Below are positions 41,601 through 52,565 of a DNA stretch of 64,000 bases, piece after piece. Numbering within the stretch: the stretch's first letter is position 1; every line of letters begins with the position of its first letter. The position numbers and the translations under genes were made by a program. Source of the stretch: Lingula anatina (Eukaryota > Brachiopoda > Lingulata > Lingulida > Lingulidae). The notes below the pieces were generated by a model. The model was given only the letters and a program-made list of their open reading frames with translations, had not been told where the DNA came from and searched no databases. The stretch is taken from assembly GCF_001039355.2 (NCBI RefSeq), contig NW_019774580.1:7111-71110 (forward strand). The letters are read 5' to 3'.

Positions 41601-44600
41601 TTTATATATAGTGGCCTACTGCATATCATTTCTAGATTGAATTGGATCTGGATTGAAAGTTGAAATTAACCAAGTAGCCTGTAGATTTTGTATGTGACTG
41701 TGTGCATGCATGCTCATGTCTGTGTATATGCGTTGGACTAATGTCCGTGTCACTCATTAAATTATTTGTTAACCTATGGTTTTATTTCAGATTTGAGATT
41801 AAGGGAGGCATTAAGTAGCACTCACTCCGCCAGACAACATGACAGCCACCAGGTGGTCAACACATTGTCCGAGGCTCTGGTCAATAAGGTTATTGCCAGT
41901 CTGGACACAGCAGTCAAGACAGAGATCAAAAATTCTGTAGTGCCAAGTAAGTGGGACCACCGTAATGGCAAGGCTCGGCTCTGCTTGTCACATAAGATAA
42001 TATCCGTGTGAGTTTGCAAGAAAGAATTGCAGATTGCAGCAATATTGCAGCAAATTTGCTGCAAGTTCACTGCAAATTTGCTGCAGGTCTGACATTTTGC
42101 TAAGGGATGAACTGGAAAAATTAAATATATTTGCGGAATTTCAAAAATGTAAATTTCGAATAGGAATATTGCCTGATTTAGTTCATGAATTTCAATTTTA
42201 ACATCTGTAACAACTTTGAAAAGAAATTTTATGAAAAATTTCTATTGTATTGTAGTAGTACTCAGTTCTCTGCCGAGTCTTGTTAAATTAATTTTAATGT
42301 ATTCTTTTTTTATTTTATTAAAAATCTTTTCCGGAGCCTAGTGATTGACAACTTAATATGTCAACTCACTGACACGGGGGAGAAGTGTTTTTTGTATACA
42401 ATTTAGCTGTGACAAGCACAAAGTTGAATTATGTTTACTCAATGTGAACATTTCCAGCTATCCAAAGAATGATTCACCCATTACAAGAGCACCTTCACAG
42501 GGAGATGGCTCAGAAACTCACTGCAACAGACTCTGTGATGAAAGATAATATTGGCAAGATGGTCAGGTCAAAGGTAAGGTTAAAGATCACTGGGTAAATG
42601 GTAAGGCAAAAGGTCTTTTACCAAATGGTAGGATCAAAGGAAATTGGGAAGGGGGAAAAGGTTCTGGGGTTGAGATTCTGAGAAAGAGTTTTGTAACTGA
42701 TAAAACAGTTTTAACTACATTTGATGTCACGCTGTGTGCATGTTTAATTTATAAAGAATATCCTTTCCAAAAAAAAAAAAATTGAAGCAAGCCAGTTAGT
42801 GTTAGTAAGAGCACATCTGAACGTAACATTATCTAACACCCCATTTCCATAGATTAGATCGACCTACTTTAGATCGACCTAACCCCCTGGGGGTTCACGC
42901 TAAATAGCTGTCAGCCGGGCGGACACAAAAGTTAATTACCCCCTTACTGCTTGTAGTAGGCGGGACGGACATTTAAGTCGGATTATCTGAAATAATCTAG
43001 TGAGACTCCCCGCGGGGATAGATAGATCTAAAATCTATGGGAATAGAGCCTAAGTGCGTGAAAGGCTTTACTTATTATCCATCTGTATATTGCATATATA
43101 TTTTTCATTAATGCGTTTGTATTATCAAACATTTAACAAATAAATACATGTCACAGTATGTAAAAATGAAAAAAAAAATTTGAATGAATTCCCACCACTT
43201 AAAATTCCCATTTTAAATAATGACATATATTATATGATATTTATATTTCAGCAAACGGTAGAAGCTATAGGGCAGGCAGCAGGACAGGCAGTGTCAGGCA
43301 CAGTGATCTCAGCATATAGGGAAACGTTTCAGAACACCATATTGCCAGGGTTTGAACGTTCTTGTCAGCACATGACAGGACAGTTGAATGAAGCTTTTCA
43401 TAAAGGAACGCAAGAATGTAAGACACGGATATCCACCTGCCTTAAAGATTATGTTTAATTGCTCAAAATCATATTTCAGATTTTTAAATTAAATATTTTT
43501 GTTGGTGTTTTCACACTCAGTACTATTATAATGGAGATGTTTATATACATGCTGTGATGTTTGATGTAGTTCTGTCTTTGTCTGTGATGAATTCTATTTC
43601 ATAAAATTGATAAGTTAACAAATTGCTTTTCTTATACTTATACAATGTGTCAGACAGTAGACGAAATAAATTTGATTTATTTAATAAATTAACTTTTTAC
43701 TTATTGAAATTATAATATAAGTTCATGCCATCATTTATTTCACACAGATGTCCAGCAGCTTCAGTCCCACATGGACTCGGTCAACCAGCGTCAAAACGAG
43801 ACCAAGGACTACGTCCGCGGTCAGATTCAGGCGGCCATGGAACAGTTCAAGTCCAGTACCCAGAGTGTCCAGCAGAGACTGGTGACCAGTGTCCAGACTG
43901 AGGTGAACAAGCACCTGCAGCAGACTATGTCAGGGTCAGTATTGGAATAGTGTGTTCAGGATTGAAAGTGTATCATTTTTTTTATGGTCCAGAATTCTGG
44001 GATATATGTCAATAGCTATAAAGTCTTACCTTTAACTCACCTTGAAGTTTTTTGTTTGTATGTTATCATTTATTAGTACCACCAGTGCGTACGCTGGCGG
44101 TACTCATGGTTTTAGTCCCGACCCGTCTCGTACAGCTCCGCCGGCTCCTGCGGCTCCGCAGGATGACGTGGGATACGAGTCACCGTTACCGCTTCTCCTC
44201 CTNAGATATCCACCTACCTTAAAGATTATGTTTAATTGCTCAAAATCATATTTCAGATTTTTAAATTAAATATTTTTGTTGGTGTTTTCACACTCAGTAC
44301 TATTATAATGGAGATGTTTATATACATATAGTGATGTTTGATGTAGTTCTGTCTTTGTCTGTGATGAATTCTATTTCATAAAATTGATAAGTTAACAAAT
44401 TGCTTTTCTTATACTTATACAATGTGTCAGACAGTAGAAGAAATAAATTTGATTTATTTAATAAATTAACTTTTTACTTATTGAAATTATAATATAAGTT
44501 CATGCCATCATTTATTTCACACAGATGTCCAGCAGCTTCAGTCCCAGATGGACTCGGTCAATCAGCGCCAAAATGAGACAAAGGACTACGTCCGCAGTCA

Positions 44601-45129
44601 GCTCCAGGCGGCCATGGAACAGTTCAAGTCCAGTACCCAGAGTGTCCAGCAGAGACTGGTGACCAGTGTCCAGACTGAGGTGAACAAGCACCTGCAGCAG
44701 ACTATGTCAGGGTCAGTATTGGAATAGTGTGGTCAGGGTTGAAAGTGTATCATTTTTTTTATGGTCCAGAATTCTGGGATACATGTCAATAGCTATAAAG
44801 TCTTACCTTTAATTCACCTTGAAGTTTTTTTTGTTTATATGTTATCATTTATTTTTCATTTTTTGTAAATTGTTGAGTAGTTAGAGTGAAAATCTATTAT
44901 GATAAGTATTTTAGTCTGCTATATAAAGGAATTGGACTATTTTCATGTGTTATGTGTCATGTGGCAATGTGTTAATAAATTTCTTAATGTATTTGTTAAA
45001 ATTTTAATAATGTTTAGTTATATAATAATCTTTTATGATTACTAATTGCTGGAGAGCTTTCCCTTTTGGTATGGCTACATACTTTTTATCAGAAGAACTT
45101 GTTAGCAGTTAAATCAATATAGTATAGGC

Positions 45130-45166
<37 letters not shown>

Positions 45167-45496
45167 TTTAATGGGTTGATTTTAATTCTTTTCAAATTAA
45201 AATTTAAAATAATTTCTTTCAATAATTTATCAAATTTTATTTAATTTACTTTATTTTTATTTTTTGTTACAGTTTGGAGGAGGCCATGATCACACGCCTC
45301 AAATCAACTATCCGAGATGAGGTCTCAGACGCCTTACGTGATCAACAAGAGCGATTAAATGAGAGCATCGCACAAGCCATGCGCTCTACAGCAGCTACCC
45401 CTGTGCCTGGTTTTGTGGACCCTCAGCAACAGCAAGCAGCAATTCACCACTTACTGAAGCAGGGGCAGTTAAATAATGCTTTTCAGCAGGTAAGTG

Positions 45497-45550
<54 letters not shown>

Positions 45551-46675
45551 TTATTATGTCATTCTGTACTTTAAACAGGTTTTAGCAATGGAATCTGCAT
45601 TAGCAGCTAGAATACCAATGTTATGTGGTTATATTTTGGCATGACATCAATATCTCTGCTGCCCTACCTGTTTGGTTTCCCTGACCTAAAGTGACTGCTA
45701 CCGACTTTAAATTTTTTAATTTCTTTCTATTAATGACAAATGTGTATGCCTGCACTAGCTTTGAATCACAGCAATTTAGCTCATTTTTCTTTGGAAAAAA
45801 ACTTTTCTCTCTCTCTCACTAAAATGTAAGTGCAGCACATGCTCACAAATGGAAAATCCTGTATTAGTTAGGCAAGAAAACATTAACAAGTATTTTTTCA
45901 TTATGTTGTATAAATTATAATATTTCAGGCCTTATCAGCATCTGATCTGAGTCTTGTGATGTATGTCTGTGAGACGGTGAACCCGTCACAGGTCTTCAAC
46001 CAGACGCCATGTCCACTCCAGCAGCCAGTCCTCCTCTCTCTCATACAGCAGCTGTCTGCAGACTTGGGCAATAACACAGAACTCAAACACAAGTAAGTAT
46101 ATACTATACTTTCTGCAGACCTGGGCAATAATGCAGAACTCAAACACAAGCAAGTATATACTAACAAAGTCTAACTGCAAAACTGAAACATTTTATAGCA
46201 ACTGCTAGATGAGACCCAGGTTTAATTTATATATTGATTTTTTTTTCAAATATGTTAGTGGAATTAAACAAAGGCATTGCATTTTGAAATCTAATGATAT
46301 CATGTCTGTTTAAGTAGATATATAAGTAGAAAGTTTACTGTTAGTTCCAATTTAAGCCACTGCAGTTGAGCAAAATCAGGGTCTGTGATCAAATAAACTC
46401 AATTTATATTTGTATCAGAAGCAATATCTGTTATTAAGTTGTATAAGGTTTCAAATAAAACAAATTAAAACCAATAAATTATTGATTGTTTCAGATACTT
46501 AGAAGAGGCAGTGATGAACCTGGAGCCTACTAATTCTCTGACCAGGGAACATATGCCAGCAGTCCTGAACAATCTGGTGCAAAAACTCCTTGAATATATA
46601 AATGCGAACCCCACAGATAGGATGACTCGGCAACTTAGAATGTTGTTAATGGCCTCACAGTCTTTACTGAAATGA
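29235..46675 (+). CDS. EDC4: EDC4 (Ge-1/Hedls), complete, 27 exons
   Basis: EDC4 scaffolds the DCP1-DCP2 decapping complex in cytoplasmic P-bodies. Exons: 29235-29316, 29604-29658, 29784-29852, 30253-30364, 30758-30863, 33589-33775, 34221-34386, 34601-34705, 34961-35070, 35237-35320, 35746-35841, 36322-36430, 36596-36767, 37041-37137, 37761-37855, 38326-38464, 39080-39715, 40278-40358, 40727-40859, 41120-41285, 41791-41946, 42458-42573, 43252-43417, 44525-44711 (allele 43748-43934), 45273-45489, 45929-46092, 46495-46675. They sum to 3,987 nt in one frame: 1,328 residues against 1,401 in human. The N-terminal WD40 region has LLKGFTG, AFSPDGTALATASLDG and NRELKIW. A Ser/Thr-rich linker with a poly-Glu run near residues 765-787 and VWPQAP follows. 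The C-terminal helical region has FQQALSASDLSLVMYVCE and LLSLIQQL. The exon 6 donor is weak (CTGTATCC), chosen for frame and equal length to the human protein. Confidence 0.95.
29863..30087. mobile_element. Harbinger-like MITE, family 5 (EDC4 intron 3)
   Basis: About 225 bp flanked on both sides by TAA. Left end GACTGGGTTCCCATATCTAG; right end complement of TAGGGTGTGGGAATGGTCCC. Inverted internal words CTCCAAGGG and CCCCTTGGAG. It begins ten bases after the exon 3 donor. Confidence 0.75.
31590..32154. mobile_element. 565-bp inverted-repeat element (EDC4 intron 5)
   Basis: Ends TAGAGAGTTTCCGTTGCCGG and the inverted GGAAACTCTCTA. Internally richer in GC than the surrounding intron, with repeated GATTAATACGTC. 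No coding domain was recognised. Confidence 0.6.
32330..32626. mobile_element. Harbinger-like MITE, family 5, second copy (EDC4 intron 5)
   Basis: Flanked by TTA on both sides (32327-32329 and 32627-32629). Ends GGGAGTGTTCCCATAACC and GGTTTTGGGAACACAGTA. Shares ATAATTTATTA and GAATCCCCAC-type words with the 29863 element. Confidence 0.7.
32989..33281. mobile_element. Harbinger-like MITE, family 2, copy a (EDC4 intron 5)
   Basis: TTA flanks on both sides (32986-32988, 33282-33284). Inverted ends of about 60 bp: GAGCGCATTCAGAACAGATG and, on the complement from the right, GAGTGCATTCACAACAAGCT, both continuing to GACTAAATATGGCCGACC. The core has inverted CTGATGGTCTCCCTGCCTCC-type blocks. Confidence 0.85.
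34474..34506. repeat. (CT)n microsatellite
   Basis: CT dinucleotide run in EDC4 intron 7, followed by a short TA run. Confidence 0.9.
36441..36595 (+). repeat. (CT)n run and tandem fragment copy of EDC4 exon 13
   Basis: After the CT run, the sequence at 36480-36595 repeats parts of the true exon 13 (36596-36767) with an offset of about 84 bases: CCAGCTGTACCAAGATGCAG, ACGGCCCATGTCAG and CTGAGTTTCTGCT recur. Both copies are preceded by a usable TTTCTTCAG acceptor. The downstream one gives the better match to EDC4 (VLNVLQLYQDAEHG, then SEFLLTQP). Confidence 0.85.
38640..38680. repeat. (ATT)n microsatellite with T run
   Basis: ATT triplet run followed by a T tract in EDC4 intron 16. A short CTA-rich block lies just upstream. 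Confidence 0.85.
42837..43050. mobile_element. Harbinger-like MITE, family 1, copy b (EDC4 intron 22)
   Basis: 214 bp with perfect TAA flanks (42834-42836, 43051-43053). Ends CACCCCATTTCCATAGATTA and GGAATAGAGCC. Opposite orientation to the copy at 47945, which it matches almost throughout. Confidence 0.9.
43427..44202. repeat. Near-identical duplicate around EDC4 exon 24, left copy
   Basis: From GATATCCACC to about 44075 this matches 44204-44850 with few changes. The single N at 44203 separates the copies. It carries exon 24 at 43748-43934. Interpreted as unmerged contig ends or alleles. Confidence 0.85.
44077..44202 (+). other. GC-rich exon-like segment at a contig end
   Basis: Follows a TATTAG acceptor and joins exon 24 in frame (GG plus T). 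It encodes TTSAYAGGTHGFSPDPSR and then a Pro/Ala-rich stretch ending YESPLPLLL at the N. It is much richer in GC than the intron around it and is missing from the right duplicate at the equivalent site. It may be an alternative EDC4 exon on one allele, or a misjoined contig end. Confidence 0.4.
44204..44850. repeat. Near-identical duplicate around EDC4 exon 24, right copy
   Basis: Begins just after the single N, inside sequence equivalent to the 3' flank of exon 23, and carries exon 24 at 44525-44711. This copy continues into exon 25. Confidence 0.85.
45498..45546. repeat. (TA)n microsatellite next to an EDC4 donor
   Basis: TA run starting about nine bases after the exon 25 donor. A similar TA run lies at 45134-45162 in the preceding intron. 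Confidence 0.9.
46048..46160 (+). repeat. Tandem copy of the EDC4 exon 26 end and donor
   Basis: The exon end GGGCAATAACACAGAACTCA and its donor are followed 63 bases later by GGGCAATAATGCAGAACTCA with the donor changed from GTAAGT to GCAAGT. The second copy is in the intron. Confidence 0.85.
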
Positions 46676-47940
46676 ACAGTTCAGGACCGTACTTGATTTA
46701 TATTTTGTATTTTTGTTTTATATTAAGTTGAGTGGCAGTAGTTTTATTTTTATGAAACAATCAAAGATTTGATTATTATAACTTGTCATTGCCAAGGACA
46801 CTAAAGTTTCTAGTGGTTAAGAACTTAACAGCAGTATGTGAGTCATAAAAACTGGAATAGGCACAGAATTTGATACCTGGCTTCATCTACTTTCAACAGT
46901 ATTAGAAACTGGTTGTAGTAGCTCATATGTTAAACTCATTTGTATCACTACATCCATTTTATAGGCATGAAAGGATTTCACCTTGATATTCATTGCCAAG
47001 ATCCTTCTGTGTATCAGTGGAAATATGGATTATGGCTATATTTTATACAGTCGAGAGCCCATTTAAACCAGTGGAAATGAGAACTGGTTATCATTTTATA
47101 TATTTTTTAAATGCTACCATTGCAAATGGATGGAAGTTTATGAAAACTGCTTTATTAAAACAACAAAAACAACAGGATTATTACTTTGTATTTCAAAACA
47201 TGATAAATTAATTGCAGTTGTTTGCAGAAAGTTATTCATCAATCAGTTTTTTGAGGTGAAATTCCATTCCTTGCGTATCTTTTGTTTTCCATTCTTGCTT
47301 TATAATATGGCAAATACCTACTATACCCTCCAAAAATCTTCGTGAAATCCATAGAATATTGAAAGAATATGGCACAAAAGACTTTAACAAAACTCTTAAT
47401 ATTTGGTATTTTTTCTATCAAGCTTGAGTATTTTTCAGTGCCACATTGCATATGTACAGTGTTTTATATACTCCTGACTGTACATTGATATAAACGCGAT
47501 AGCACCACTAAAACCCAGTGAACAAAATGTAAATCTTAGTTTTTTTATTGTATTAAATAAGGTAAAGTAAATTTGTTGTGCGTTTCCATTTATTTTGCTC
47601 ACTGTTCAGGATACTTTTAAACCAAGCATCTCTTGCATACTAGAAAAAAAATCAATGTATTCACTTAAAAAGTGTGATGACAGTGATAATAATTAAAATG
47701 ACAATGAAAGGCCTTTTTTAATATGTTTTGGGCATCTTTCAAGTTTTCATCTTGACAAAATACAGTCGCAGAAAAAATATCCTAAGGTCATACAATGCAC
47801 TGTGACTCTACATTTTACAGAAGTAGGTCTATCTGTACTAGTCTAAATTAGTAATAACAAGGAGTTTCAACAGTTGAAACTCCTTGGTAATAAAGTAATC
47901 AAAGAAAAACAATTCAGTGCTAGACAAACCGTACAACTAA
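46676..47940 (+). other. EDC4 3' untranslated region and downstream flank
   Basis: AT-rich, with no convincing open frame. A canonical AATAAA occurs at 47889-47894; an earlier variant signal may be used instead. A short inverted repeat (GGAGTTTCAAC / GTTGAAACTCC) at about 47862-47884 can form a hairpin just before that signal. Confidence 0.45.
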
Positions 47941-47944
47941 CCTA

Positions 47945-48159
47945 GGCTCTATTCCCATAGATTTTAGATCGATTTATCCCCGCGGGGAGTCTCACTAGAT
48001 TACTTTCAGGTAATCCGACTTAAATGTCCGTCCCGCCTACTACAAGCTGTAAGGGGGTAATTAACTTTCGTGTCCGCCCGGCTGACAGCTATTTAGCGTG
48101 AACCCCCAGGGAGTTAGGTCGATCTAAAGTAGGTCGATCTAATCTACGGAAATGGGGTG
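47945..48159. mobile_element. Harbinger-like MITE, family 1, copy c
   Basis: 215 bp, ends GGCTCTATTCCCATAGATTT and GGAAATGGGGTG, flanked by CTA and TTA (one mismatch). Nearly the reverse complement of the copy at 42837. Confidence 0.88.
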
Positions 48160-48945
48160 TTAGTCTTCTTGTCTGTAGTTGAAGCATTTCTTATCAAAGT
48201 CACATTTATTAGTTCTGGAACAATGCATGCTCGAAATTCTGTAGAGACACTGCAGATGCGCAACCCCTCCCCCCATCCTCTCAAGAAACGAAACTGATTA
48301 GTGTGACAAGTGCCGTGATAGTTGCTAGAGCACCCCCAACGGGGCTCCTGTCATGCGCATTTTCGTTTCCGAACAGTCTGAAAGTGGGTCACGAATGCAG
48401 GTCACACTAACTCCACAGGCGATGTAAAACCAATGTAGGTACTTGGTGACAATCTATTCAAGACAGGAAACGGAATGCAGGTAGTTCTAAGGAGAATTTA
48501 CTGTTGTCCTCGCCCATCATATTTTCCTTGTTTTTATTTATTTATTTTGGAAGGGGGGTGCGCTGATGGCGTCTCTAAGTCAAATCTTTTTTATTCTGTC
48601 AGAGGGTCTAGACTATTGCAGTGCAAAAACAGTCAGGAGTTGGTCTTAACGTTAAGACCTAAAAATCTGATCTATCGCTGTCGGTACGTGTTTATTCCCA
48701 GTATGCTTTATATAGCGTTATGGTGACGTTTTAGTACACTGCTATAAAATTTCATATTAGGCCTATAGATCTTCAAGTAATAGCCTACATGTACACCTAA
48801 GCAGGCCTAACTTAGTTTCTTTAAAAAATTCCGTTTCATTGTCATCGTCACTTTTATGCATAGGCCCGACATGTGACAATAAATTATTATTAAAGCACTC
48901 TCCTGTCAAAAGACAATAGGTCGCGCCGTGGTTTATTTCGTGTAA
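48160..48945. other. Intergenic, no gene seen
   Basis: Mixed-composition sequence with short open frames lacking any recognisable domain. A C-run (CCCCTCCCCCC) lies near 48266. Confidence 0.4.
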
Positions 48946-49633
48946 GGCCCCTATTTCACACAGACCACGAATCCCACGAATAGCCAGGAATTGACAAATT
49001 TCAGGATTCGTGAGGATTCGTGAGATTTTGCCAATTTTCTGGTCTAATTCGACACGCTCACGATTCAGTTACGATACAGGTACGATAGTGTTACGAATAT
49101 TCGTGGGATTCGGCTGGAATCGTGAGATATTGCCAATTTTCTGCTCTAATTCGACACGCTCTACGATTCAGTTACGATACAGGTGCGATAGCGTTACGAA
49201 TATTCATGGGATTCGGCTGGAATCGCACGAATATTGTCCAGAAATTCACTACGATTTTTTGGAATCGGGAGTTCGTGGCCAGAACTTTGAACAGCTCAAA
49301 ATTTTTGCCACGAATTCCCGATTGATCAAGAATTGCAAGAACTGACTACGATTATACACGAATCTGTTAAGAACTTCACGACCTGATTACGATTCAACCC
49401 CGAATCCTGAAAATTTCAATTCCTGGCGATTCGTGGGATTCGTGGTCTGTGTGAAATAGGGGCATCAAAGTTTTTGCCACCAATTCCTGTTGGTCAAGAA
49501 GTGCAAGAACTGACTACGAATATATACGAATCTGTTAAGAACTTCACGAACTGATTACGATTCAACCACGAATCGTGAGATTTGTCAATTCATGGCCATT
49601 CGTGGGATTCGTGGTCTGTGTGAAATAGGGGCA
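48946..49633. mobile_element. Inverted-repeat element family 3, long composite copy
   Basis: TAA flanks on both sides (48943-48945, 49634-49636). Left end GGCCCCTATTTCACACAGAC; right end GTCTGTGTGAAATAGGGGCA. The same right end also occurs internally at about 49447-49464, so the 3' part is duplicated. Most of the length is built from ACGAATC/GATTCGT words arranged as a large foldback. Related copy at 58973. Confidence 0.85.
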
Positions 49634-49639
49634 TAAGTC

Positions 49640-50717
49640 ACGTCATCCACGAATGCGTTCCACGCACCAATGCACAGGCTTCGCCTCGCCAATTATTTGC
49701 TCTATTTCTCGTAAAGCTCAGCGCCTCGTACTTTATCTATACCTTATACATATATTATTATTAAATCTAAGGAGCATAATTCTTGTGATTTATATCTGAA
49801 TAGAAAGATTGCGTCTTTAACAAACATCGTAGGCAAAATAGAGACTGCTTTCTACACTTGAACGTCGAAATAAACAGCACTTCCTAATTACTAGTTCCTT
49901 TACTAAATGAAAATAATAAAAATTTAACCAAGGAAGTGCAATGCTGATATCTACTTCCTTGATTTAACTACCCTCAGCCTACCGTCAGCGCCGCAAGCTT
50001 GTTGGGGATCTATTTTGTTGCCCGATTCAAAGACGAAATTTTAGTCCGTCCTGGGTTTGAATTCATTTTGTGAAACCAGTCTCTGTTTTATTCCTTTCCC
50101 GAGGGGCTAGACATATATTTTGTCTAGATTGAGTTGTTAACATGTAAGCCTACGTGCTTCCAATATTCGAGTGACCATCTGACCATCTTATCAGCAAAAT
50201 GACACCATTGTTTTATTCGCGTGTCGCCTGACAACTAACCAAGCATGGGTATGTCAAATGTGTTTTTAATAAGCAATACACAAGCCAACGAGAAACAATT
50301 GAATTGGCCAATTTTACAAAAGATCGTTAAACCGACGTCTATTTCAACTTTTTGATGAAAATTATACGTCTATGTTTTGACCCAAGATGAATGCCTGTGT
50401 TATTACAAGAAACAAATGTCTCCTGCTTTAGACCATTAAATACTTTATTATAGTTGACTGCCATGTCTTTATCCAGACCCCAAGTAGACTAAAAATACAA
50501 CGACCAAAGTATCTTTTGCTTAACCGACAGATGCTTACGTGTATTACTGCAAATCTTTAGACAACATTGCCATTTATTTATCCACGAAGTTCTGCCTGAA
50601 TGACAAAAGGGAAGGTTATTTTGTGACATTCATATGAATACGCGTTTATTTACAGTCTAAAAAGACGGAAGGTTTGCTGCGGTGTGAGATAATTGATAGC
50701 TGAAAGCCGGCAACAAC
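49640..50717. other. Intergenic and 5' region of the oxidase gene
   Basis: No exon or repeat family identified. The promoter of the downstream gene should lie near its right end, but no clear core element was found. Confidence 0.4.
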
Positions 50718-51117
50718 ATGGATCTTTTGGGCGTATTACTTTGGCTGTGCTTACCTGCAAGATGGATGGCAGGTGAGATCAACGTGTTCGTGTGGGGGAA
50801 CTCGACTGAGGAGAATTTCACCAGCTGTGTTATGTTATAAGAATAAAGTAGTTTTTTTTTCTTTTTCTTTTTTTGTCTAACAGGATATCTTCACCAGGGA
50901 ATGAGGCTACCATATGGAGATACACTATTTCAATATTGAGCTGCTGACTGAAGAAAAATTACTTTATTCTTTGGGGGCAGTCGTGTTTATAATATACGAG
51001 ACAAATTCAGTTTTTCTACACCTGTGCTCAACATGCATGTATTTATAGTAAAGCAGTCTGTTTTATGTTTCCACGCGTATCGAGGTAAATTTGGCATAGC
51101 AGAAATACAGGATCCGC

Positions 51118-51170
<53 letters not shown>

Positions 51171-51191
51171 CGTGCGTGTGTGTGTGTGTGC

Positions 51192-51230
<39 letters not shown>

Positions 51231-52522
51231 CAGGCGAGGAATTTGGGGTGGGGTAAAATAAGTGCTCATTCATATTGAAACTGTCGGCCTACGTATATCG
51301 ATTCAACTCCCCGGGGACTCTTGCTGAATGCAATTAGTTTGACAGAGAAACACGGCTCCTCCTGGCGTTGAGTGGACCACAGATAAGCTGGTGATTATAC
51401 GAGTACGTTGGGAACAAGACAAATCTAATTTTTATGCCTGTGCTCTGCATGTATCGTTCTACGTAGACCGTTTGTTTTAATGGGAATGCCAGGGGCGGAT
51501 TTAGGCCGTCTTCTGGGTCTTTCGGAAGACGGTCAGATTTTTAAGTTTACATTGACGGGTATCTAAGGTTTTCTGTCGGAAGACGGTCAAAAATGGAGGA
51601 TGGATTAACAAAGATAATTTGGAAGACTGTCAGAAAATATCTCTGGATTCGCCCCTGAATGCGACATATAAAATGCCACAGTGTTCGGCTTAACAAGTCA
51701 CACAGGTTAGACCTCATGCATGAAACAGCCAGTGTTTGAAACTTTCGAGGATATGTGTAACAAATGGCGTGCATAAGTGGTAGCACCACTTCTGGATAGT
51801 TGAAAAATTGACTAAACAGCGTGCTCAAACTGGTGCGTAGAAAATAAATTAGATTGAAAACACATCTATTAAGATTAACTTGGTATAAAGCGTCTGAGCT
51901 TTTGGGTTGTGCGCCTTGTTCGGGAACTGAAAAATAAACTACAAGGATACGTGATGTTATTTGTTTATTCTTTTTAGTCCCTGATGAAGGCACACTAGCC
52001 GAAAGCCTGGGAGCTGTATACAAATCAGGCCTACCGTTGATCTTAAGAGAGTTTTCAATTTAATTTTTTCTATTTCTTACATGTACACATACGGAAAAAT
52101 TAGTATTATTACGAGTATAAGGAAAAACGCGGCTTTTGAATCCATAACCCTGCCTATTACAGTGCTTTCCTCAGGTGCAGTGACCATGACGAGAAAGGTG
52201 ACATTGGTCCAGAGGAGTCTGCAGAACATAGTCGGGTCATCCCCAAAAATTGAAGTAAAAAGTTTTGAGAACTGGGCCGAGTCACTTAAAGAGGACGTTG
52301 TATTCACGGCCAGCCCAAAGTCGGTGAGAGAGGTAATGCCCAGCGGTTAAATTTATGGAACGAAATCTGCACATGTGTGTTGTTAATATAATCAATTAAA
52401 TGTATAATTTTTAAAAATATTTTGCACATATATATGTAGTTAAACGTCCGATGTTCATAATATAAATTTCATTCGTCTTCTTATCCATTATTTAATTAAC
52501 TCGTCATTATTTATTGATTGAT

Positions 52523-52565
<43 letters not shown>

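Noticed and set aside
49010-49345. 111-codon frame near 49 kb
   Set aside because: It lies wholly within the ACGAATC-word foldback element, and its repetitive product follows the DNA repeats.
51024-51278. Frames rich in CVCVCV or THTHTH
   Set aside because: They are translations of the TG microsatellite.
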